From Sandaracinaceae bacterium (GTDB lineage: Bacteria; Myxococcota_A; Polyangia; Polyangiales; Houyiibacteriaceae), in the NCBI GenBank assembly GCA_012514415.1, contig JAAZAH010000116.1:1-20619 (forward strand): DNA of 20,619 nucleotides. Reading direction: 5' to 3'. Every line of letters starts with the position of its first letter. Position 1 is the first letter of the stretch. This document shows positions 1-7,181 of the stretch, in pieces. Made by a program: the position numbers and the translations under genes. The notes beneath the pieces were generated by a model. That model worked only from the letters and a program-made list of their open reading frames with translations. It ran no database searches and had not been told where the DNA came from.

Positions 1-1
1 C

Positions 2-967
2 ACCTTGAGCACGAGCCTCCGAGGTTTCATCGACTCCGAGATCATCGAAGGCCCGCTGCTCGGCGAGTTCCTGGATGTGATTCCCGAGACGATCGACGAT
101 ATCCTCAATATGCTGGGCTCGATCCTCGACGGAGTGGAGTTCGAGATTCCGCTCGAGCAGCTTGGAAATCCTCCGATGACGCTCCAGTTCGGAAGCTCGA
201 TCGGTCAGCTGAACTTCAAGCAGCATCCGACCGAAGGATCGCTCGATGCGAGTCTCGTGATGAGTGTCGGTACGCCGCATGCTCCCATCCAAGCGCATTC
301 CCTTGGGCTTCCTCAGGCGAAGGCCGAGCCCATCCCACCTTTTTCGGGTGTCGGTGGGGTTCAGGTCGCTATCCGGCAGGATTTTATCAACGGCGTGCTG
401 CATGCGCTGTGGAATGCCGGTCTGATGAATGGCTCCATCTCGGTCAAGGATTTTACGGACGCTGTCCCACTCGACATCGATGTGGCGCTCCGGCCCAAGC
501 TTCCGCCCATCGTCCGCATGGCTCCCTACAATACGTCCTGCCGCGTGGATGGAGAGCGCTGTGATGCGGTCGTGCAGATCGGTCAGTTCGAGCTCGATGG
601 CGGTCTCATCAAAATGACGGCGAATATCGAGGCCGGAGCGCGGATCATGATCCGCGACGGCGAGGTTTCGCTGAAGGTTGCTGACGCCCCGAACATCACC
701 CTCTGGCTCCCGGACGGCAGGACGGATGGAATCATCGACATGGTGAGGGAGCCGCTCATCGACGGCGTTTGGCCGATGATCCGTGATCTTCTCGGTGAAG
801 ACGGGCTCGCCATCCCGCTTCCGATCCCCTCGCCGGAAGAGCTCGGCCTTGCCGACATCGCGCCGGGCCTCGCGAACGCTTCGATCGCCATCCGGACGTT
901 TGGGCGAATCGACGTCGCGACGGGCTATCTTGGGCTCGCCGCTGACGTGGAGATCGCGGTGCCCTGA
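2..967 (+). CDS. possible BPI/TULIP-like lipid-binding protein, 5'-partial
   Basis: The reading frame is open to the window edge. The first possible start is TTG at 5, but the preceding codon is also open, so the true start probably lies outside the window. At least 320 residues are visible. The protein is rich in short alternating hydrophobic/polar strands and amphipathic helices. A central segment near residue 125 (QDFINGVLHALWNAGLMNGS) resembles the helix of the C-terminal half of BPI/LBP-type (TULIP) lipid-binding proteins, which hold lipids in a long hydrophobic groove. Two cysteines close together (NTSCRVDGERC) could form a disulfide, which fits a periplasmic or exported location. No membrane segment is seen in the visible part and the signal peptide, if any, is off the window. 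The TULIP assignment rests on pattern only. Another exported beta-rich protein is possible. Confidence 0.5.
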   Translation, partial: TLSTSLRGFIDSEIIEGPLLGEFLDVIPETIDDILNMLGSILDGVEFEIPLEQLGNPPMTLQFGSSIGQLNFKQHPTEGSLDASLVMSVGTPHAPIQAHSLGLPQAKAEPIPPFSGVGGVQVAIRQDFINGVLHALWNAGLMNGSISVKDFTDAVPLDIDVALRPKLPPIVRMAPYNTSCRVDGERCDAVVQIGQFELDGGLIKMTANIEAGARIMIRDGEVSLKVADAPNITLWLPDGRTDGIIDMVREPLIDGVWPMIRDLLGEDGLAIPLPIPSPEELGLADIAPGLANASIAIRTFGRIDVATGYLGLAADVEIAVP

Positions 968-988
968 GCGCGACCCAATGTGCGCTTA

Positions 989-1019
989 AAACCCATCCGA
1001 CCCTGGGGCGGATGGGTTT
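989..1019 (+). terminator. 11-bp hairpin after the first gene
   Basis: A perfect 11-bp inverted repeat (989-999 with 1009-1019) encloses a 9-base loop and starts 22 bases after the stop of the preceding gene. The stem ends in three Ts but the tract then becomes GC-rich (cgcg), so it is a weak intrinsic terminator by sequence. The position between convergent genes favours a termination role. Confidence 0.6.
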
Positions 1020-1238
1020 CGCGTTTAAAGGGGCGGAGCTCGCTTCATCGACTCCCTCTTTAAGCGCCCACATCGAGTGCCGCACGGAATCCGCGTCGGG
1101 GGGCAGCGAAAGATGCAGAGGGAAGGCGAATGAATGCGCTGAAGCCCAGACGGATCGGAGCGCCATCGCCCCGCACCCCGAATGGAAGAGAAAGGGTGGC
1201 CGGTCGCCGTCCGCGTCCTCCACCATCGGCAGCGCACG
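1020..1238. other. gene-free stretch
   Basis: The stretch between the plus-strand hairpin at 989-1019 and the minus-strand terminator at 1239-1272 holds only short frames with arginine- and serine-rich, low-plausibility translations. I see no tRNA, repeat or recognisable gene remnant in it. Confidence 0.4.
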
Positions 1239-1272
1239 AAAAAGGCGTCACCCCCGGGCGGGAGGTGACGCC
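1239..1272 (-). terminator. rho-independent terminator of the OmpA gene
   Basis: Read on the minus strand, a 9-bp stem (GGCGTCACC / GGTGACGCC) with an 11-base loop is followed directly by TTTTT. It lies 65 bases after the stop of the OmpA-family gene and has the classic intrinsic terminator form. Confidence 0.85.
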
Positions 1273-1336
1273 GATTTCGCCATCCAAACTTCAACTCGTT
1301 GCGGTCGCCCTCAACGAGCGACGCGGGGATGCATGA

Positions 1337-3388
1337 TCAATCGTCTGCCGGCTCGGTTTCCCGGCCGTCGTCGAGATCCTCGGCGCGAATGGTCACGAAT
1401 TCCACGCGCCGGTTGGCAGCGTGTTCGGATTCATTGCTCGCCTCAGGGAAGATGGGTTGGTCGGGTCCATACCCATGAGCGCTCAGCCTTTGCGGATCGA
1501 TCTTGCCGCGTTGGATGAGGTAGTTCCGCACGGATTCGGCCCGACGCTGGGAGAGGCGAAGGTTATGCGAACGACGCCCGGTGGAGTCGGTATGCCCTTC
1601 GATCCGGACGTGGACGATGTCGGGATGATTGGCGATGACCGAGGCGAGCTGATTCAGAAGGTTGAACGAGCGCGATTCGATCACATGGCCGTTGCGCCGG
1701 AAATAGATCGAATCGAGGATGCGGAGGCGATCCTCTTCGATCTGCACGAGCTGAGGCGCAGGGCAGCCCATATGCTCGGGCGGTCCGGCTTCATCCGGGC
1801 AGTTATCGAAGCGATCGGGAATCCCGTCCTCATCGCGGTCGGGGAAGGGGCAGCCTTGGTTTAGCGCCGGGCCTGCCTCGTCCGGACATTCGTCTTCGGC
1901 ATCGGGAATGCCGTCCCCATCGTTATCGGGATCGGGACAACCGTCCTCGTCCTGATAGCCGTCGAAATCCTCGGGCTGATTCGGGCAGCGATCGGCGGAG
2001 TCCGGGATGCCGTCGCCATCGTTATCAGGCTCGGGGCATCCGTCGTCGTCCTCGAACCCATCATAGTCCTCGGGTTGGTCCGGACACTGGTCTTCGGGGT
2101 CGGCAATGCCGTCGCCATCGCTATCGACCGCTTCCTCGACGGCGGGTTCGGGCTCGGGCTTCGGCTCGCCACCCACGGTTCCGAAGGTGACGTCGAGGCC
2201 GAGTGTCGCCTGGAGTCCGAACGAAAAATCGGGGAAAAGCGTATAGAGCTCGGGTGAGGCGAAGACGCCAAAATTCGGGGTAAAGCGATATCCTAGCTTC
2301 GCGCCCACCTCGAGGCCGCCGAGACCGGTCGCGGCCCACGGGCGGTCGATATCCGCGCCTTCAACGGTCGGTTTCTGTTTGGGTCTCACCTGAATTTGGC
2401 CCGCCATCACGCCACCAAAGATGGCCGCGTGAAAGCCCTCTCTCCGCGGTTCGGTGAGACGATAGTGGACGCGCGCGCCGACGAGGAAATTGCTCAAGGC
2501 GCCCTGACCACCACCCGGCGAGTAACGGAGGCGGAGGGCGAGCGCGACGCGATCGGTGAGGTAAACGCCTCCGCCGATATGGAGCCCGTGCGCGAAGACG
2601 GCGAGGCCCTCGGAGACGCGAACGCAATACTCGCCTTCATCCGCCTCGCAGCCGTGCGTGCCGGGGAGGATATAGCTGTCGTTTTCGAGGATGGAATCTC
2701 GTTGAGGGTCGTCCCCGGGGCTGTGAAGCGTCGGGGTGGAGGCCGCGATCATATTCGAGCGGGCCGTGGCCATCGTGAGGGAATACCCGAGCTCAAGGAA
2801 GACGCGATCCCAAGCCCGGGGTGCGGGCTCGCTCGTTGTGGAGGGGGCGGGAACGCAGTGGCCGTTTTCACAGCTCTCGCCGATCGCGCAATCGGTGTCG
2901 AGGGAGCAGCTAAGACGTGCGCCTTCGGGAAGCTCGCTCGGAGCCCGGGGGCTTTCCTCTAGGGGCGGCGGAACACTTTCGCGTGCTTCCGAGAAAAGCG
3001 CTTCGATCGCTGGGGTCGAGAGCATGGTCGGCACGCTCGCTTCGTGATCGAGCCGGAGTGCACGCTTGAAGTCCTCTCGGGCCTCGTCACCGCCATTGGG
3101 CTGGCCGTGGACGAAGATCCCCCGGAGGACGAAGAGCCGCGCACGCTCCTGCGCTTCGCATTGCATCGCACACGCGCCGAGCGCTTCATCGATGAGCTGA
3201 ATCGCTTCATCGATCTCGAGGTTGTGGTAGGCCTCTTCGGCTCGAACCGCGAGCGCTTCATGCTCGGCGCTCGCTTGATCTTGAGCGAGGGTCGGCGCTG
3301 GCGCGGCGAAAAACGCAAAAAGCAAAAGAGTGACGGCAGGGCGCAGGGTGAGGCTGCGGAGGTGAGAGGGGGGGAGAAACGCACGCAT
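1337..3388 (-). CDS. OmpA-family outer-membrane protein with TSP3 repeats
   Basis: 683 residues. The N-terminus is a Sec signal peptide with a hydrophobic core at about 17-33 and likely cleavage after LAQ or TLA near 35. A helical, TPR-like part follows (about 40-135), then a small Cys-rich motif (C161, C167, C173, C178) of the kind common in myxobacterial exported proteins, then a beta-rich barrel-like region (about 194-404). Several Asp-rich thrombospondin type 3 repeats (about 422-545, motif DxDGDGIPD...CP) should bind calcium. The C-terminus (about 553-668) is an OmpA/MotB peptidoglycan-binding domain with EGHTDSTG, NLRLSQRRAESV and NRRVEF. The protein therefore likely spans the outer membrane and grips the cell wall. 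A TPR-like region plus barrel plus TSP3 plus OmpA domain is longer than simple OmpA (about 350 residues). ATG start; no clear Shine-Dalgarno. Only 92 bases separate it from the Rieske gene upstream, so the two may be co-transcribed. Confidence 0.9.
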   Translation of the reverse strand: MRAFLPPSHLRSLTLRPAVTLLLFAFFAAPAPTLAQDQASAEHEALAVRAEEAYHNLEIDEAIQLIDEALGACAMQCEAQERARLFVLRGIFVHGQPNGGDEAREDFKRALRLDHEASVPTMLSTPAIEALFSEARESVPPPLEESPRAPSELPEGARLSCSLDTDCAIGESCENGHCVPAPSTTSEPAPRAWDRVFLELGYSLTMATARSNMIAASTPTLHSPGDDPQRDSILENDSYILPGTHGCEADEGEYCVRVSEGLAVFAHGLHIGGGVYLTDRVALALRLRYSPGGGQGALSNFLVGARVHYRLTEPRREGFHAAIFGGVMAGQIQVRPKQKPTVEGADIDRPWAATGLGGLEVGAKLGYRFTPNFGVFASPELYTLFPDFSFGLQATLGLDVTFGTVGGEPKPEPEPAVEEAVDSDGDGIADPEDQCPDQPEDYDGFEDDDGCPEPDNDGDGIPDSADRCPNQPEDFDGYQDEDGCPDPDNDGDGIPDAEDECPDEAGPALNQGCPFPDRDEDGIPDRFDNCPDEAGPPEHMGCPAPQLVQIEEDRLRILDSIYFRRNGHVIESRSFNLLNQLASVIANHPDIVHVRIEGHTDSTGRRSHNLRLSQRRAESVRNYLIQRGKIDPQRLSAHGYGPDQPIFPEASNESEHAANRRVEFVTIRAEDLDDGRETEPADD

Positions 3389-3480
3389 GGCGCGTCATGA
3401 TATCCGAAACACCCCCTAGAGGGCTCCAGAAAAGTAGAGGGCCTCAACGGAATCTGCTCCCCCGCGCGTTCAGGGAAAGC

Positions 3481-4359
3481 TCAGGCTTCCGGTTGGCCCT
3501 CGGGCCACGAATAGAACTGACTCGCCCACCGACGAAAGAGCCCAATCGGACCATCGCCGTCGCAAAGAAGAGGCGTTCGGTGCTGGATCTTATTTTCCCA
3601 GATCGGGATGTCCTCTTCGAGCTGCCGCGAGACCTCGTTGATGAAGGCCTTGCCCACGCCGCGCGTGATGTCCGCACCTCCGACCTTCTTCACCGAGAAA
3701 GCGAAGCGAGCGTGCACCCGCTCACCGTCGATGGGTGTGGTGGATTCGAGAACGAGCGTCTCGACGACGCCCTTGAAACGCACGATGGCGAGGCCAAAGC
3801 CGTAGGAGAGGCTTTCGATGGAGCCCTCAACCACGCCGCGCGGCGTCTCCATGCCAGCGTCCGAGAACACGCGCAGCACGGCGCCATTGACCGTGGCCTC
3901 GGACTGCGGGATGTTCTTCGTCCCGTGCACATAATGGAAATGCGCGGAGTCGACGGCGTTCTCGGCCATCTCCTGATTGCGCGTGCGGATCTCCCATTTT
4001 CGGCGCTCAAACGCCGTCCACTCATCGCTCTCCGCCTCGGGGATCGATTCAGGGAGTTCGAATTCGGGAGGCGCACCTTGAGCGTGATGCCAGACCATAA
4101 CGAGCCCCGCGAGCTCGCGCACGATCCAGGGTTGAATCGTGGCCTTCTTGGGCTTGATTTTGGCATACGGTACATGGACGCATTCACCCTGCGTGTTGAA
4201 AGTCCACGCGTGAAAAGGGCAGCGAATCGTCTCGCCCTCGACGACGCCGCCATGACCGAGATGCGCGCCGAGATGCGGACAGAAGGCGTCGAGGACAGCG
4301 ACCTGTCCGCTCTCGGTGCGGAAAGCCACGAGGTCCTTGCCGAAATAGCGGAGCGGCAT
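3481..4359 (-). CDS. Rieske non-heme iron oxygenase, steroid type, 5' end interrupted
   Basis: The 292-residue open frame carries the Rieske [2Fe-2S] motif C27-x-H29-x17-C47-x2-H50 (CPHLGAHLGH...CPFH) and, after NAVD, the mononuclear iron triad residues D137, H140 and H145 (DSAHFHYVH). This layout matches the alpha subunits of KshA (3-ketosteroid 9-alpha-hydroxylase) and Neverland/DAF-36 (cholesterol 7-desaturase) proteins, which use a separate reductase to hydroxylate or desaturate sterols. The exact substrate cannot be read from the sequence. The ATG at 4359 lies inside the conserved Rieske fold. The frame continues upstream to a better ATG at 4440, but a TAG at 4378-4380 interrupts it. The product from 4359 would lack the first conserved strand (GWFQIAYSD). 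It has only a weak Shine-Dalgarno (GGAA). It is either a recent pseudogene, an internally initiated short form, or a read-through or sequencing case. Confidence 0.85.
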   Translation of the reverse strand: MPLRYFGKDLVAFRTESGQVAVLDAFCPHLGAHLGHGGVVEGETIRCPFHAWTFNTQGECVHVPYAKIKPKKATIQPWIVRELAGLVMVWHHAQGAPPEFELPESIPEAESDEWTAFERRKWEIRTRNQEMAENAVDSAHFHYVHGTKNIPQSEATVNGAVLRVFSDAGMETPRGVVEGSIESLSYGFGLAIVRFKGVVETLVLESTTPIDGERVHARFAFSVKKVGGADITRGVGKAFINEVSRQLEEDIPIWENKIQHRTPLLCDGDGPIGLFRRWASQFYSWPEGQPEA

Positions 4360-4440
4360 GACCGTTCCGGGTGTGAGCTAATCGCTATAGGCGATTTGAA
4401 ACCATCCGTTGGGGATGGGCGGTGTGAAAAAGCGGGACAT
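4360..4440 (-). pseudogene. N-terminal fragment of the Rieske oxygenase with in-frame TAG
   Basis: From an ATG at 4438-4440 the minus strand reads MSRFFTPPIPNGWFQIAYSD, then TAG at 4378-4380, then LTPGTVMPLRYF, in the same frame as the main open frame. PNGWFQIAYSD-x-L is the usual start of KshA/Neverland-type Rieske proteins, where Glu is common at the interrupted position. A single GAG to TAG change would explain it. Both halves are otherwise intact, so any inactivation is recent. Confidence 0.75.
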
Positions 4441-4449
4441 GATCTTTTA

Positions 4450-4479
4450 AAAGTAGAGTGCGATCCAAGATCGCGTCAA
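4450..4479 (-). promoter_or_regulatory. candidate promoter of the Rieske gene with a palindrome in the spacer
   Basis: On the minus strand TTGACG (4474-4479) is followed after 18 bases by TACTTT (4450-4455), a good -35 and a poor -10. The inverted repeat GCGATC-TTG-GATCGC (4460-4474) fills most of the spacer, where a repressor would block RNA polymerase. Transcription would begin close to the ATG at 4440, which supports that codon as the original start. Confidence 0.35.
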
Positions 4480-4614
4480 TAGCGTCCGGTTTTCGCCGGA
4501 TTTCAATCCCGCGATGAGCGCAGAGGGGATATCCTTGAATCCGCATCTCGACGTGCGGGCGTATCGATCGCGGTCGGATTCACATGCCGACATGGCCGGC
4601 GTGGCCAGCGCGAT

Positions 4615-4620
4615 AAGGAG
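4615..4620 (+). promoter_or_regulatory. Shine-Dalgarno of the GST gene
   Basis: AAGGAG lies 6 bases before the ATG at 4627 and fixes this start. Confidence 0.8.
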
Positions 4621-4626
4621 CAGCCG

Positions 4627-5268
4627 ATGAGTAAAGATCTCGTTTTCTACAGTCACCCCTGGACCCGCGGACGCGGCGTTCACGTTTTCCTCGAAGAGCT
4701 CGGCGTGCCCTATGCGTACCGGACCATCGATATCGCGGGAGGCGAACATAAAGAAGCGGAATATCTCTCGATCAACCCGATGGGGAAGCTTCCGACGCTT
4801 CAACACGGAGATCTCATCATCACCGAATCGGCAGCCATCTACGCGTATCTCGCCGATCGGTTTGCACCCGGCCGCTACGCGCCGCTACTCGAGGATCCCG
4901 CTCGGGCGAAATATCTGAGAGCGCTCTTCTTTTCGGCGGGAACGCTCGAATACGCGCTCTTTGATCGTTTCCTCGGACGCACGGTCGAAGGCGAAAGGGC
5001 GCGGATGGCGATCGGCTACGGCGCACTCGACACGACCCTCGAGGCGCTCGAGTTGCTGATTGGCGAGGGGCCGTATGTTCTTGGAGAGCAACTTTCGGCG
5101 GCGGATTTCGCGCTCGGGGCCCAGCTCGAATGGACGGTGATGGCGAAGGTCACCGAGCTCGGACCGAAGGCGCTCGCGCTTCGCGAAAAGATGCGTGAGC
5201 GCGAGTCGTTTCAGCGTGCGAAGGAGGCGGGGAGAGCGCTCCTTGCCGAGCTGCAGTCTGCGAGGTGA
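4627..5268 (+). CDS. glutathione S-transferase family protein
   Basis: 213 residues, the normal size for a soluble GST. The N-terminal thioredoxin-like domain (about 4-80) has the fold-defining cis-proline segment NPMGKLPTL (50-58) and the glutathione gamma-glutamyl-binding pair E67-S68 in ITESAAIYAYLAD. The C-terminal helical domain (about 90-205) has the usual LSAADFALGAQL helix-capping motif. Such enzymes conjugate glutathione to electrophiles or isomerise and reduce them in the cytoplasm. The N-terminal active-site position (SHPWTRG) has serine rather than cysteine. It is divergent from the Rieske gene, so a joint role in handling a ring compound is possible but unproven. It is the first gene of the plus-strand block and lies 47 bases before the MutS-like gene. 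Strong Shine-Dalgarno. Confidence 0.9.
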   Translation: MSKDLVFYSHPWTRGRGVHVFLEELGVPYAYRTIDIAGGEHKEAEYLSINPMGKLPTLQHGDLIITESAAIYAYLADRFAPGRYAPLLEDPARAKYLRALFFSAGTLEYALFDRFLGRTVEGERARMAIGYGALDTTLEALELLIGEGPYVLGEQLSAADFALGAQLEWTVMAKVTELGPKALALREKMRERESFQRAKEAGRALLAELQSAR

Positions 5269-5315
5269 AGCGCTTTATTGAGCATCACCGCCTGAGATGA
5301 CGTAGAACGAAATCA

Positions 5316-7181
5316 ATGGAGAGCCAAAGCACGGCGCCGCGCCCGGAGGAGAGACACCGAGAGCGCATCCAGGCGCTGAAAAGTGTCCTCGAAGATGAAG
5401 AGAGCCGGAGCAGCCGCGTCTCGCTCATTCGTCTCTTCAGCTTCCTCGCTGCGCTTATCTTGTTGATCAGCGGCGCGGGTGATTTCGATAGAGCGCAGCT
5501 CGCAACAGGCAGCGCGGCGGTCGTCTTCTTCTTTGCGATGGTCTACTACCACTCGCGGATCGCGCTCCGTATCGCCGAGCTCGAAGCGCTCATCGGCGTG
5601 CATGATCGTCACCTGATGCGCATCGACGGAAGCTATCTCGCGCGCCTCCCCTCGGGGCCATCCGCGCCGCGCGGACACGCCTACGCGAGCGATGTCGATC
5701 TCTTCGGTCCGAAGTCGCTCGCGCATCGCATCGACACGACACAAAGCGTCATGGGTGAGGAGGCGCTTCTTCGGCTCCTCGGCGAACCTGCGCCCCGAGA
5801 AGCACTCCCGGCGCGCCAGGAGGCTGTGGAAGAGTTAGCGCGCGACCTGGCTTTCCGCGAACGTTTCGAAGCGAGCGTCTCGGGGAGGACGATGAAGACC
5901 CAATCGAAGTCTGCGATCCTCATCAAGGAGCGCCTCGACCCCAGGGATTTCCTCGTCTTTTTGAAGGAAGGGACCGAGGGGCTGCCCGCATGGCTCTCGC
6001 TCTATGCGTGGATCTCTCCGCCAATTGTCGTCGGTCTTCTTATCGCCGCGAGCGCCGGAGTCATCTCCTACGCACCCTTTGGCGTCGGCGTCCTGGCGCA
6101 ATTTTTCGTTTCGATGACCCAGGGCGCCCGCTTTCGCCCGCTCTTCGATCTCGTCTCTGCCAAGAAGGGGAACCTCGATGCGTATTTCGCCATGTGGAAG
6201 GTCGTCGAGGAGAAGCAATTCGAGTCTTCGCTCCTTCGTGAGATGAAAGAGCGTACTTTCCCTGCGGGGAGAAAGCCTTCGGTCACCCTTGCTGAGCTCG
6301 AGACCCGAATCTCCCTTGCGGATCTGCGGCATCAATTCCCGGTTCATTTCATCCTCGATACGCTCCTTCTCTGGGACCTTCATGTCGCACGCGGGCTCAT
6401 CGCGTTTCGCGAAAAGCATCGTGAGGGCTTCGAGGAGGCCTTCATCGCACTTGGTGAGCTCGAGGCCTTGGTTGCGCTCGCCACCTTCCGCGCCATCGAG
6501 CCGGAAAGCGTCTATCCTGAGATCGCTCCGCCCGGTTCGCCCTTCGAAGCCGAGGAGCTCGCCCACCCGCTTATTAAGCCCGAGGAGCGCGTCGCCAACG
6601 ATCTTTTTCTCAAAGGACCCTCGTCGCTTCTCATCATCACGGGCTCAAATATGGCAGGAAAGAGCACATTGCTTCGGTCTGTAGGGCTTGCGATTGCTGT
6701 CGGGCTTGCCGGCGGACCGGTGCTCGCGCGAAGGCTCCGCATGCCCGAGGTCAGGCTGCGGACGAGCATGCGGATCGACGACGACCTCCAAGCGGGCGCC
6801 AGCTATTATTATGCCGAGCTTCAGCGGATCCGCGGCGTCATCGAAGGCGCGGACGAGCAGCCTCCGATCTTCTTCCTTCTCGATGAGCTTCTCCGGGGCA
6901 CCAATGCCGAAGCGCGGCTTGCCGGATCGCGTGCGATCCTCGAGCACCTTCTCGATCGCGGCGCCATGGGTCTTGTCGCAACGCACGATTTCGAGCTCAC
7001 CAAGCTTGAAAACGAACGCGCGGGCGTCGAGAATCAACACTTTACAGATGTGATCCGCGACGGGGAGATGGTCTTCGACTATGCTCTGCGTGAGGGAGTG
7101 GTGAAGCAGAGCAACGCCCTCCGTCTCCTCGCCGGGATCGGGATCGAGATCCCTAATGCCCCCTCAGAAGATTCGCAGTGA
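5316..7181 (+). CDS. membrane-anchored MutS-like ATPase
   Basis: 621 residues. Two hydrophobic segments lie at about 37-53 and 62-79, and another hydrophobic pair at about 224-267. The C-terminus is a complete MutS domain V ABC-type ATPase: Walker A TGSNMAGKST (442-451), the ASYYYAEL segment, Walker B FFLLDE with D523 and E524, RGTN, and the ATHDFEL switch histidine. The MutS core/lever helices lie between. The N-terminal mismatch-binding domain with the Phe-x-Glu motif is absent, so ordinary mismatch recognition is unlikely. MutS-like proteins with membrane segments are known as a distinct and poorly studied group. Their substrate is not known to me. Its stop overlaps the GTG start of the kinase gene by 4 bases (GTGA), so the two are translationally coupled. 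The ATG at 5316 has only a weak Shine-Dalgarno. Confidence 0.85.
   Translation: MESQSTAPRPEERHRERIQALKSVLEDEESRSSRVSLIRLFSFLAALILLISGAGDFDRAQLATGSAAVVFFFAMVYYHSRIALRIAELEALIGVHDRHLMRIDGSYLARLPSGPSAPRGHAYASDVDLFGPKSLAHRIDTTQSVMGEEALLRLLGEPAPREALPARQEAVEELARDLAFRERFEASVSGRTMKTQSKSAILIKERLDPRDFLVFLKEGTEGLPAWLSLYAWISPPIVVGLLIAASAGVISYAPFGVGVLAQFFVSMTQGARFRPLFDLVSAKKGNLDAYFAMWKVVEEKQFESSLLREMKERTFPAGRKPSVTLAELETRISLADLRHQFPVHFILDTLLLWDLHVARGLIAFREKHREGFEEAFIALGELEALVALATFRAIEPESVYPEIAPPGSPFEAEELAHPLIKPEERVANDLFLKGPSSLLIITGSNMAGKSTLLRSVGLAIAVGLAGGPVLARRLRMPEVRLRTSMRIDDDLQAGASYYYAELQRIRGVIEGADEQPPIFFLLDELLRGTNAEARLAGSRAILEHLLDRGAMGLVATHDFELTKLENERAGVENQHFTDVIRDGEMVFDYALREGVVKQSNALRLLAGIGIEIPNAPSEDSQ

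Noticed and set aside
1012..1518. 168-codon plus-strand frame in the first intergenic region
   Set aside because: It begins inside a terminator hairpin and runs into the antisense of the OmpA gene, with a low-complexity Arg/Ser-rich translation.
3397..4482. 361-codon plus-strand frame
   Set aside because: It is antisense to the Rieske gene, whose metal-binding motifs show the minus strand to be the coding one.
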